Notes under the pieces: generated by a model
What the model was told of the DNA's origin: nothing
What the model saw: only the letters and a program-made list of their open reading frames with translations
The model's database searches: none
DNA from: DTU063 sp001512695
GTDB lineage: Bacteria > Bacillota > Thermosediminibacteria > Thermosediminibacterales > Tepidanaerobacteraceae
Direction: 5' to 3'
DNA length: 10,330 bases
Assembly: GCA_049658265.1 (NCBI GenBank)
Contig: JBASOM010000041.1
Location: forward strand, 1 to 10,330
In this document: piece after piece, positions 1 through 6,979 of the stretch
How the letters are laid out: every line of letters begins with the position of its first letter
Position numbering within the stretch: position 1 is the first letter of the stretch
Translations under genes and position numbers: made by a program

Positions 1-2369
1 CAAGTGGTGAAGAAAAAGCTATAGCGGAGCTCATCCGTCAGGCTTTCAATACCTATCAGCTTAAAAAAGAGGAACAATTTTATTTAGACTATGAGGATAT
101 CCTGCAAAAGACCTTCAACATGCTGAAAAGCAAGCCTGAAGTTCTTAAGGCTTACCAAGAAAAAATTAAATACATAATGATTGATGAATACCAAGATTTA
201 AATTTTGTCCAGGATAATATTCTGCGCATCCTGGGTGAAGGAACCAATCTATTTGTCGTAGGCGATAAAAAACAATCCATATACGGCTTTCGCGGGGCAA
301 GGGTGGAGCTTTTTGAAAAGCTCAAGGCAGATTTGGAAAGTCGCGGTCAGGCAATAGCTTTAAAGGATAATTTTCGGAGTGATGAGCGCATAATCGAATT
401 TGTAAATCGCAGCTTTGAAAACTTGATGGCAGGCTATGAAGCGATTTTGGCCAACAGATGTCATCAAGCCACCAGGAATATTTGCTTTATCACACCGGAA
501 AGTAGCGGCAATATGGAAGAGCGAAGGAAGTTGGAAGGCGAATTTATAGCAAGGAAAATACTGCAGATGATGACTGATGATGACGTTAAAATTTTTGACA
601 AAGACAGCCAAGAGCACCGCAAAGCTAAGTTTAGGGATTTTGCAGTGCTACTTAGAAGGAGAACCCATCTTAAACACTATATTAATGCCTTCAAAAAACA
701 CTGTATTCCATTTCATGTGGCAGACACAGGAAGCCTTATGGAAAGTCCGGGAGTGAAAAATCTCCTCTACGCCCTGAATACCATTGAGTACCAGGACAAT
801 ATCAATTTGTACGGAGTCCTCAGATACCTATTTAACATTAGTGACGATTGTCTTGCAGAGTACGTGCTAACAAGTGGCGACTTATCATCGGGACTGAAGG
901 AAGATGCCGACTTGACTGCTGCTTCGGGAAAACTGCTGAAAGCCTTTCAATTAATACGAAGCTGGTGTAAAATAAAAGACAAGCTTACGATTAGGGAACT
1001 TGCAGGGGCAATTGTAGAGGATACCGGCCTCTTGCCCTCTTTAGCTAAAATTGACTTTGTAGAGATCGAAAGTCTATATAAGTTTATGGATCTTTGCTGG
1101 CATTACGACCGGCAGGGTTACACTTTAAAAGAGTTTATGGACGAGATTGCTGACTTTGGTGACCAGCAGCAGGAGGCCACCGATGTTTCGGAAGAAGAGG
1201 ATGTAGTAAAGTTTATCACCATCCATTCTTCCAAGGGCTTGGAGTTTCCCATAGTAATCCTGGCGGACAGCGGTCAGAATATATCTTTTAGTTCTTCGGA
1301 AATCCTTTTTGACCCTGAAAAGGGATTTGCCTTGAAAAAGGACAAGAATAAGTGGGAAGGACTAAAAGAACATTTAGAGGAAAGGGAGATGGAAGAGGCC
1401 AAACGGTTGCTCTATGTAGCCCTTACGAGGGCCAGGGATTATCTTGTGATATCGGGAGAAATGGCCTCCGAGAAAAAAGAAAGCTTTTTAAAATGGTTAA
1501 ATCAAGAATCAAATGCCATTCAGGAAATGTCTATAGATGTAATTTCGGATCTATCAGAACTGCTAGTGGATGAGATCAAATTACCTGCTTCTGAAAAAGC
1601 TGAAGCTGCTTGTGCAAAAGTCCAAGCCCAAGTCGGTCATATTCCGGTCCATAGGAGATCTTCCGTAACCTCATTGGGAGAATTCCTAAGATGCCCCAGG
1701 AGGTATTACTTTAGCAGTGTTCTAGGCATACCTGAGAAGATTTTTTATAAGAGAGAAAGGCAAGTGCCAGGGCTTTCTGCCGTCGAAAAAGGCTTGATAG
1801 TCCATGAGCTCATAGAAAAACTATATAAGGATAAACTTGAGGAAATAGATGTAGACGATTTTCTTTCGCAACAGGGATATTCATTTGGTCTTGAAGATAT
1901 AACTTTTATTAAAAAGTGTCTAGAAAACTTTGTTTCAAGCGGAATATATAATATACCGGGAGAAGTTTTTTCCGAGATTCCTTTTGCTTATCGTGTAAAT
2001 AGCCGATGGCTTTTAACGGGAAAAGCTGATCTCTTGGTCTTTGAAGATGATGGTGCAACTATTGTAGATTTTAAAACAAATACGCAAATCCATCCAAATT
2101 TACTTGAAATCTACCGGTTGCAAGTGTTAACATATGCATTGGCAATATCAAATATTTACAATGTGGAGCCTAAAAGGGCAATTGTAGCATCACTGTTCGA
2201 AGGGAATTTTACTCAGATAGAGATGAGCCCATCCATCCTGGCAGAGTGCAATGAGCAAATCTTATGCATCCTAGATAGGATAGAAAGTGGTGCATTTCAA
2301 GATAAGGCCCGAGATGCTGTAACATGTAATTTTTGTGCATATAAAAACATGTTGTGTAAATTACTATAG
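1..2369 (+). CDS. UvrD/RecB-type helicase-nuclease with C-terminal Fe-S PD-(D/E)XK domain, 5'-truncated
   Basis: The reading frame is open from base 3, so the gene starts upstream; the first in-window ATG (120) is internal. Residues are numbered from that ATG. Superfamily 1 helicase motifs appear in order: Walker B IDEYQD (21-26), motif III GDKKQSIYGFRGA (48-60), DNFRS (83-87), motif V TIHSSKGLEFP (368-377) and motif VI LLYVALTRARDYL (430-442). Walker A must lie upstream. A RecB-family nuclease follows: H562 in VHELIEKLY, D637 in GKADLL, D650 and K652 in IVDFKTN, then LQVLTYAL (668-675). C525 in the LRCPRRYY motif and C736, C739 and C746 at the C terminus match the four-cysteine Fe-S staple known from AddB and Cas4-type nucleases. 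By family it should unwind and resect double-strand DNA ends for homologous recombination. The exact subfamily (AddA, AdnB or a stand-alone helicase-nuclease) is uncertain because the N-terminal part and upstream partner are missing. No clear terminator follows. Confidence 0.93.
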   Translation, partial: SGEEKAIAELIRQAFNTYQLKKEEQFYLDYEDILQKTFNMLKSKPEVLKAYQEKIKYIMIDEYQDLNFVQDNILRILGEGTNLFVVGDKKQSIYGFRGARVELFEKLKADLESRGQAIALKDNFRSDERIIEFVNRSFENLMAGYEAILANRCHQATRNICFITPESSGNMEERRKLEGEFIARKILQMMTDDDVKIFDKDSQEHRKAKFRDFAVLLRRRTHLKHYINAFKKHCIPFHVADTGSLMESPGVKNLLYALNTIEYQDNINLYGVLRYLFNISDDCLAEYVLTSGDLSSGLKEDADLTAASGKLLKAFQLIRSWCKIKDKLTIRELAGAIVEDTGLLPSLAKIDFVEIESLYKFMDLCWHYDRQGYTLKEFMDEIADFGDQQQEATDVSEEEDVVKFITIHSSKGLEFPIVILADSGQNISFSSSEILFDPEKGFALKKDKNKWEGLKEHLEEREMEEAKRLLYVALTRARDYLVISGEMASEKKESFLKWLNQESNAIQEMSIDVISDLSELLVDEIKLPASEKAEAACAKVQAQVGHIPVHRRSSVTSLGEFLRCPRRYYFSSVLGIPEKIFYKRERQVPGLSAVEKGLIVHELIEKLYKDKLEEIDVDDFLSQQGYSFGLEDITFIKKCLENFVSSGIYNIPGEVFSEIPFAYRVNSRWLLTGKADLLVFEDDGATIVDFKTNTQIHPNLLEIYRLQVLTYALAISNIYNVEPKRAIVASLFEGNFTQIEMSPSILAECNEQILCILDRIESGAFQDKARDAVTCNFCAYKNMLCKLL

Positions 2370-2531
2370 TAAAGAAGGTGGTAAGCAAATCCGAAATCTC
2401 ACAACAAAATTGGGAACATATCATCAGGCAAATATTATGAAGAAACAAGCTTTTCTCCACGCGTAATCATATAATGTAACAGTATAATTTAAAATAACTT
2501 TAATAGTGTAGCACAATTACAGGCAAAATGC

Positions 2532-2560
2532 TTTACTTTAAAAAAGTGTTGTGCTATAAT
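2532..2560 (+). promoter_or_regulatory. Predicted sigma-A promoter for secG-hppA
   Basis: TTTACT (2532-2537), a 17-base spacer and a perfect TATAAT (2555-2560). TG at 2552-2553 one base before the -10 makes it an extended -10 promoter. Transcription should start near 2567, about 25 bases before the secG start. The upstream gap from 2370 is AT-rich and shows no other convincing gene. Confidence 0.7.
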
Positions 2561-2591
2561 TACCACTATGAGATGCACGGAGGTATCATAA

Positions 2592-2819
2592 ATGGAACTG
2601 TTTTTGACGATTGTTTATATATTACTTTGTGTAAGCCTTATAATTTCTGTACTGCTGCAGTCAGGCAAATCTGCTGGTCTTTCGGGAAGCATTGCCGGTG
2701 GTGCTGAGAGTTTGTTTGGCAAGAAAAAAGGCATAGATGATAAGCTGGCTAGGTACACACAGATTTTGGCTTTTGCTTTTCTCGCAATGTCAGTGATAAT
2801 GATTGTTTTTTTACGTTAG
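2592..2819 (+). CDS. secG: Preprotein translocase subunit SecG
   Basis: SecG is the small accessory membrane subunit of the SecYEG channel and helps SecA-driven protein export. The 75-residue product has the family layout: a first membrane helix (about 3-22), then the conserved cytoplasmic loop VLLQSGKSAGLSGSIAGG (about 21-38) continuing into ESLFGKKKGIDDKLAR, then a second membrane helix (about 55-74). The length is normal. The ATG at 2592 has GGAGGT at 2579-2584, eight bases upstream. It is first in a probable two-gene transcript with the pyrophosphatase gene. In many Firmicutes secG lies beside rnr and smpB; here the next gene is hppA instead. Confidence 0.96.
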   Translation: MELFLTIVYILLCVSLIISVLLQSGKSAGLSGSIAGGAESLFGKKKGIDDKLARYTQILAFAFLAMSVIMIVFLR

Positions 2820-2844
2820 GACTTAAAGCTGGAGGGAAGTGTCA

Positions 2845-4851
2845 ATGGAGAACCTGGTGATATGGGCCCCAATTATGGGAATTTTGGCCTTAGCTTTTGC
2901 TTATATGTTGGCTGCAAGGATAACTAGGAGTCCTGCAGGCAATCAGAGGATGCAGGAGATATCCGATGCTATACATGAAGGAGCTATGGCTTTTCTTTTT
3001 CGTGAGTATAAAATCTTGTCAGCATTTGTTGCCATAATGTTTATAGTTATAGGCTTGTTTATTGACTGGCCCACATCCATAAGCTACCTGATGGGAAGCA
3101 TTGCCTCTGTGCTTGCCGGTTTTATTGGCATGAATGTGGCAACAAGGTCCAATGTGAGGACAGCCCATGCGGCTCAGGAGAGCCAGAGCAAGGCTCTCAG
3201 CATAGCCTTTTCAGGTGGAGCGGTCATGGGAATGTCGGTGGTGGGTTTAGGCCTTTTAGGACTTGGGATTCTCTATTTTTTATTTGGAAATCCCCAAGAT
3301 GTCAAGAGTTTTGATGTGATAAACGGCTTTGCCTTAGGCGCAAGCTCTATAGCGCTTTTTGCGAGGGTTGGCGGAGGTATATATACCAAGGCTGCCGACG
3401 TAGGTGCTGATTTGGTGGGAAAAGTAGAAGCAGGCATACCGGAAGATGACCCAAGAAACCCGGCGGTTATTGCTGACAATGTAGGTGACAATGTTGGCGA
3501 CGTTGCCGGAATGGGCGCAGACCTGTTTGAATCTTACGTAGGCTCTATAGTTTCAGGCATGGCCATTGGGGCGGTAGCAGCATCGACAATTACAGGCCAG
3601 CCCTTTGGCATAAAAGGAATTGTCTTTCCGCTTTTGATTGCAGCCGTAGGCATTCTCAGTTCTATCATTGGTACCTTTTTTGTAAATTCTTCAGGAGGCA
3701 AAGATCCTCACAAGGCTCTGAGCAATGGAACTTTTATCAGCGGAGCTCTAACAATAATTGGGGTTTATTTTATCAGCCGTGTTTTATTCGGTGAAATGAG
3801 TCAGTTTTTTGCCACAACTTCAGGTATCCTTGTGGGGATTATTATCGGTATGGTAACCGAATACTATACATCAGAAGAAAAAGCACCGGTAATAGAGATT
3901 GCCAAGTCATCCCAGACCGGACCGGCAACTAATATTATTTCCGGTCTTGCGGTAGGAATGAAGTCCACAGCCCTGCCAATTCTTTTTATTGCCGCTGCAA
4001 TACTTATTTCGTATAAGTTTTCAGGTCTATATGGCATAGCCCTTGCCGCTATTGGGATGCTATCAACTACGGGCATGACAGTAGCAGTAGATGCTTACGG
4101 TCCCATTGCAGACAATGCCGGCGGCATTGCAGAAATGGCAGAACTTCCCCATGAGGTTCGTGAGATAACGGACAGGCTAGACTCTGTTGGCAATACTACT
4201 GCTGCAATAGGAAAGGGTTTTGCCATAGGTTCGGCGGCTCTTACTGCATTGGCCTTGTTTTCGGCCTATACCACCGCTGCCGGTTTAACGGAAGGTATAA
4301 ATTTACTTAGAGCGGAAGTCATTGTAGGCCTTTTTATTGGCGGCATGCTACCATTTCTGTTTTCAGCATTGACCATGGAGGCTGTGGGGAAGGCGGCCTT
4401 TCAAATGATAGAAGAAGTGAGAAGGCAGTTTAGGGAGATACCGGGCATCATGGAAGAAAAGGCCAAGCCCGATTATGCAAAATGCGTCGATATCAGCACG
4501 ACGGCAGCATTGAAAGAGATGATAGTTCCGGGACTCATGGCAGTAGTTGCACCCGTTGCCGTAGGCTTTATATTCGGCACGGAAGCCCTGGGTGGCCTCT
4601 TAGCGGGAGCACTGGTGACGGGAGTAATGGTGGCAATTCAAATGTCAAACTCGGGAGGAGCTTGGGACAACGCTAAAAAGTATATCGAATCAGGGCATTT
4701 TGGCGGTAAGGGCACTAATACCCACGCCGCTGCAGTAGTGGGAGATACGGTGGGCGATCCATTTAAGGATACATCAGGTCCGTCCATAAACATTTTGATA
4801 AAATTAATGACAATTGTGGCATTGGTGTTTGCACCGCTATTTGTAGGCTGA
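2845..4851 (+). CDS. hppA: K+-dependent membrane-bound ion-translocating pyrophosphatase, probably Na+-type
   Basis: This integral membrane enzyme hydrolyses pyrophosphate and pumps Na+ and/or H+ out of the cytoplasm. The ATG at 2845 is chosen over the GTG at 2839 because GGAGGG (2831-2836) lies eight bases before the ATG but only two before the GTG; this gives 668 residues, normal for the family. Numbered from that ATG, the active-site blocks are complete: DVGADLVGKVE (185-195), DNVGDNVGD (211-219), and VGDTVGDPFKDTSG (632-645) near the C terminus. GNTTAAIGKG (449-458) carries alanine at the position (A453) where K+-independent enzymes have lysine, so K+ dependence is expected. E229 in DLFES is where Na+-pumping and some H+-pumping members keep their gate glutamate; combined with K+ dependence this favours Na+ (or Na+/H+) transport, but it is not proof. 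The hydrophobic pattern fits the family's many membrane helices. The gap to secG is 25 bases, so cotranscription is likely. Confidence 0.96.
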   Translation: MENLVIWAPIMGILALAFAYMLAARITRSPAGNQRMQEISDAIHEGAMAFLFREYKILSAFVAIMFIVIGLFIDWPTSISYLMGSIASVLAGFIGMNVATRSNVRTAHAAQESQSKALSIAFSGGAVMGMSVVGLGLLGLGILYFLFGNPQDVKSFDVINGFALGASSIALFARVGGGIYTKAADVGADLVGKVEAGIPEDDPRNPAVIADNVGDNVGDVAGMGADLFESYVGSIVSGMAIGAVAASTITGQPFGIKGIVFPLLIAAVGILSSIIGTFFVNSSGGKDPHKALSNGTFISGALTIIGVYFISRVLFGEMSQFFATTSGILVGIIIGMVTEYYTSEEKAPVIEIAKSSQTGPATNIISGLAVGMKSTALPILFIAAAILISYKFSGLYGIALAAIGMLSTTGMTVAVDAYGPIADNAGGIAEMAELPHEVREITDRLDSVGNTTAAIGKGFAIGSAALTALALFSAYTTAAGLTEGINLLRAEVIVGLFIGGMLPFLFSALTMEAVGKAAFQMIEEVRRQFREIPGIMEEKAKPDYAKCVDISTTAALKEMIVPGLMAVVAPVAVGFIFGTEALGGLLAGALVTGVMVAIQMSNSGGAWDNAKKYIESGHFGGKGTNTHAAAVVGDTVGDPFKDTSGPSINILIKLMTIVALVFAPLFVG

Positions 4852-4889
4852 TTTTAAGCCTATTGAGCCCAATTAAGACCTTATTTGAG

Positions 4890-4918
4890 TTGACAGATAT
4901 TTTTTCTTGTTGTAAACT
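4890..4918 (+). promoter_or_regulatory. Predicted promoter for the riboswitch-controlled amino acid transporter operon
   Basis: A perfect TTGACA -35 (4890-4895), a 17-base spacer and TAAACT as -10 (4913-4918). The expected start, near 4925, lies just upstream of the lysine riboswitch. No strong terminator separates hppA from this promoter, so hppA read-through could also enter the riboswitch. Confidence 0.65.
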
Positions 4919-4955
4919 ATAGATACAAGTGAATATCTCAAAGCCTCACTTTTCA

Positions 4956-5145
4956 CAAGTGAGGTAGAGGCGCAATGCTTAACTATCCTTAGTGTAGCTT
5001 GGGAGTGAAGCAATGACACTATGGAGAAGGAAGCGTTGCCGAAGCAAATAATATCCTCTCGTATTATTTGCTGGGCCTGCGGTTAATAGCTGCAGGACTG
5101 TCTCAATAAACTGTCCCGGTTTATTGAGTTGCGCTATCTCAATTG
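4956..5145 (+). promoter_or_regulatory. Lysine riboswitch (L-box) aptamer
   Basis: The RNA binds lysine and in Firmicutes usually switches off downstream transport or biosynthesis genes by promoting termination. Hallmark segments match the L-box consensus: GGTAGAGGCGC (4963-4973), GGAGAAGG, then GCGTTGCCGAAGCAAATAA (5034-5052), TTTGCTGGGC (5067-5076) and CTATCTC (5134-5140). Helices seen: P1 4956-4967 with 5134-5145 (one G.A mismatch, one G.U); a perfect 10-bp arm 5044-5053 with 5062-5071; an arm CCTGC 5076-5080 with GCAGG 5092-5096; a perfect 10-bp arm 5102-5111 with 5119-5128. The intergenic stretch 4852-5235 is almost fully explained by promoter, this aptamer and its terminator. Confidence 0.95.
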
Positions 5146-5181
5146 GGGAAAGTCGAGGAATTTGGGTAATTGCGCATATAG

Positions 5182-5206
5182 GCCCGAGTTCTTCTCGGGC
5201 TTTTTT
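5182..5206 (+). terminator. Riboswitch expression-platform terminator
   Basis: A perfect 7-bp stem GCCCGAG (5182-5188) / CTCGGGC (5194-5200), loop TTCTT, then six T (5201-5206). It sits between the aptamer and the first transporter gene, so lysine binding should cause premature termination. TTGGG at 5143-5147, the end of the extended P1, or TTTGGGT at 5161-5167 could pair with CCCGA/GCCCGAG and act as antiterminator; the choice is inferred. Confidence 0.9.
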
Positions 5207-5235
5207 ATATTATTAAAACGAAGGGAGATATAATT

Positions 5236-6093
5236 ATGAACAAAAGGGTACTGTCATTAATTGTCATGGTTTTGACGATTACATTACTGATTGTTGGCTG
5301 CGGTGCAAGCAGCAATTCTGATAGTGCACCGGCGCCAGAGACGGAGGTCGCAAAAGAAACCGATACGTTTAAGGTAGGCCTTGAATGCGGGTATCCTCCT
5401 TTTAACTGGACACAACTTGACGACTCAAATGGCGCGGTGCCGATAGAGGGAAGCCCGGAGTTTGCCGGCGGCTATGATGTGGAAATTGCAAAGAGGATTG
5501 CAGAAGGGCTGGGGAAAGAATTAGTTATAGTTAAGACTGAATGGACCGGCCTACTGCCTGCTTTGACTTCAGGCAAAATCGATGCAATCATTGCAGGCAT
5601 GTCGCCAACGGAAGAACGCAAGGAGACAATTGACTTTTCGGATATCTACTATAAGTCGGATTTAGTGATGGTTGTCAAACGGGGCAGTAAGTATGAAAAT
5701 GCCACTTCAATACAGGATTTTAAGGGGGCCAAGATAACAGCCCAGTTAAATACCTTTCACTATACGGTCATAGATCAAATTGAAGGTGTAAACAAACAGC
5801 CGGCAATGGACGATTTCCCCGCAATGAGAGTTGCCCTTGAATCGGGAACGATTGACGGTTACGTTACTGAACGCCCCGAGGCTATCAGTGCGGAAGCGGC
5901 CAATCCCAACTTTAAGATGGTAGAATTTACGGATGGCTTTGTCACTTCGGACGATGATACGGCTATTGCCGTAGGTATTAGAAAGGGAAGCGAACTGCGG
6001 GAGAAAATAAATCAAATATTGGCAGACATTTCAGAAGAAGAAAGAACGAAGCTAATGGATGAAGCTATAAGGAATCAGCCGGCGGCAGAGTGA
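5236..6093 (+). CDS. ABC transporter substrate-binding lipoprotein, polar amino acid family, probably lysine
   Basis: This extracytoplasmic receptor delivers an amino acid to the permease encoded downstream. The 285-residue product begins with a lipoprotein signal: MNKR, a hydrophobic stretch, then a lipobox IVGC with C22 as the lipidated residue, followed by a Ser/Ala/Glu-rich linker to about residue 44. The rest is a type 3 periplasmic-binding fold: VGLECGYPPFNW (47-58), GGYDVEIAKRIAE (78-90), TGLLPALTSGKIDAIIAGM (104-122), SPTEER with R128 expected to hold the ligand carboxylate, and ERPEAIS (212-218). The ATG at 5236 has GGGAG at 5223-5227, eight bases before it. It is the first gene behind a lysine riboswitch, which makes lysine the most likely substrate; the sequence alone would say only polar or basic amino acid. 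C51 near the ligand site is less common in the family. Confidence 0.92.
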   Translation: MNKRVLSLIVMVLTITLLIVGCGASSNSDSAPAPETEVAKETDTFKVGLECGYPPFNWTQLDDSNGAVPIEGSPEFAGGYDVEIAKRIAEGLGKELVIVKTEWTGLLPALTSGKIDAIIAGMSPTEERKETIDFSDIYYKSDLVMVVKRGSKYENATSIQDFKGAKITAQLNTFHYTVIDQIEGVNKQPAMDDFPAMRVALESGTIDGYVTERPEAISAEAANPNFKMVEFTDGFVTSDDDTAIAVGIRKGSELREKINQILADISEEERTKLMDEAIRNQPAAE

Positions 6094-6097
6094 CTCT

Positions 6098-6133
6098 ATT
6101 AAAAACCGGATGCTTTCGCATTCGGTTTTTAAT
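6098..6133 (+). terminator. Intra-operon hairpin between binding protein and permease (partial terminator)
   Basis: A 16-bp stem, 6098-6113 paired with 6118-6133, with one G.U pair and loop TTTC. The 3' arm contains five T, preceded by CGG and followed by AAT. It begins four bases after the stop codon of the binding-protein gene and 33 bases before the permease start. As an inefficient terminator and 3' stabiliser it would give more binding protein than permease. The A-tract on the 5' arm makes it potentially bidirectional. Confidence 0.8.
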
Positions 6134-6166
6134 AAGACAAAGCCCGCTCTTTGAAGGAGGATAAAT

Positions 6167-6895
6167 ATGAGCTCTGATTATATAATTAAAATCATACTCA
6201 ACTACTGGCCGATGTTTCTACGGGGTGCGGGAATGACCCTTTTTATTTCAATCATAGGCACAGTCTTGGGTTTTATAATCGGATTAATAACGGGAATAAT
6301 CCGCACCATCCCAATGCCCGAATCGGGCGTCCAAAGGGCCATAATAAAAGTGGTAAATGCCATACTCTCCGCTTATGTGGAAGTATTTCGAGGGACACCC
6401 ATGATTGTTCAGGCGATGGTCATATATTATGGTTCTGCCCAGGTGCTGAACATAGATATGAATCGTATAGCTGCGGCACTTTTGGTGGTGTCAATTAATA
6501 CGGGGGCCTACATGGCAGAAATTGTAAGGGGCGGCATAGTATCCATTGACCAGGGCCAGTTTGAAGCGGCGTATGCCGTTGGAATGAATCACATACAAGC
6601 CATGACAAATGTGGTGTTGCCCCAGGTGATCAGGAACATTTTACCGGCAACGGGCAATGAGTTCGTAATAAACATCAAAGATACTTCAGTACTTAATGTA
6701 ATTTCGGTAACGGAACTATATTTTCAGACGAAAACCATTGCTGGAATCAACTTTAGATTTTTTGAACCATTCTTTATAACTTGTATAATCTATTTTGTAA
6801 TGACATTTACGGTAACGAGAATCTTACGATACATTGAAAAGAGATTAGACGGTCCGGAAAACTATACGGTGATTTATAATCCGATGCAGATTTAG
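6167..6895 (+). CDS. ABC transporter permease, polar amino acid (HisM/GlnP-like) family
   Basis: This is the membrane channel subunit of the amino acid importer. The 242-residue product has the family features: a first membrane helix (about 18-45) after a short N terminus, VEVFRGTPMIVQAMVIYYG (71-89), NTGAYMAEIVRGGI (111-124), and the EAA loop that docks the ATPase, EAAYAVGMNHIQAM (133-146) with LPQVIRNILP (151-160). NEFVINIKDTSVL (164-176) and a final membrane helix (about 200-220) follow. The ATG at 6167 has a strong AAGGAGG (6154-6160), which suits independent re-initiation after the hairpin. The operon encodes one permease, so a homodimer is expected. Substrate assignment (lysine) comes from the riboswitch, not from this protein. 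Confidence 0.94.
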   Translation: MSSDYIIKIILNYWPMFLRGAGMTLFISIIGTVLGFIIGLITGIIRTIPMPESGVQRAIIKVVNAILSAYVEVFRGTPMIVQAMVIYYGSAQVLNIDMNRIAAALLVVSINTGAYMAEIVRGGIVSIDQGQFEAAYAVGMNHIQAMTNVVLPQVIRNILPATGNEFVINIKDTSVLNVISVTELYFQTKTIAGINFRFFEPFFITCIIYFVMTFTVTRILRYIEKRLDGPENYTVIYNPMQI

Positions 6896-6979
6896 ATGGT
6901 GCCAAGAGGTTCTGTTTTATTAAGTGATATTGGATGAGCTTTAAACTGAAAGTGGATTAGTGAAGGAGACTGAGAAGTC

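Noticed and set aside
2378..2440. 20-codon frame starting GTG just after the helicase-nuclease gene
   Set aside because: The GG-rich segment overlaps the start instead of preceding it properly, the peptide resembles nothing I recognise, and the length is within chance.
2209..2460. 83-codon minus-strand open frame over the end of the helicase-nuclease gene
   Set aside because: It overlaps a clearly coding plus-strand region, has no domain-like pattern, and reads as a shadow. The same applies to the other minus-strand frames over hppA, the ABC genes and dctM (for example 3273-3491, 7184-7411, 9839-10195).
2839..2844. GTG start two codons upstream of the hppA ATG
   Set aside because: Only two bases separate it from the GGAGGG ribosome binding site; the ATG at 2845 has correct spacing.
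4844..4862. Small hairpin TAGGCT/AGCCTA overlapping the hppA stop, as a terminator
   Set aside because: The stem is only six pairs and no T-run follows, so it is unlikely to terminate transcription.
6896..6979. Gap between permease and ATPase genes as a promoter or extra gene
   Set aside because: No convincing -35/-10 pair, hairpin or open frame was found; it is treated as an operon spacer.
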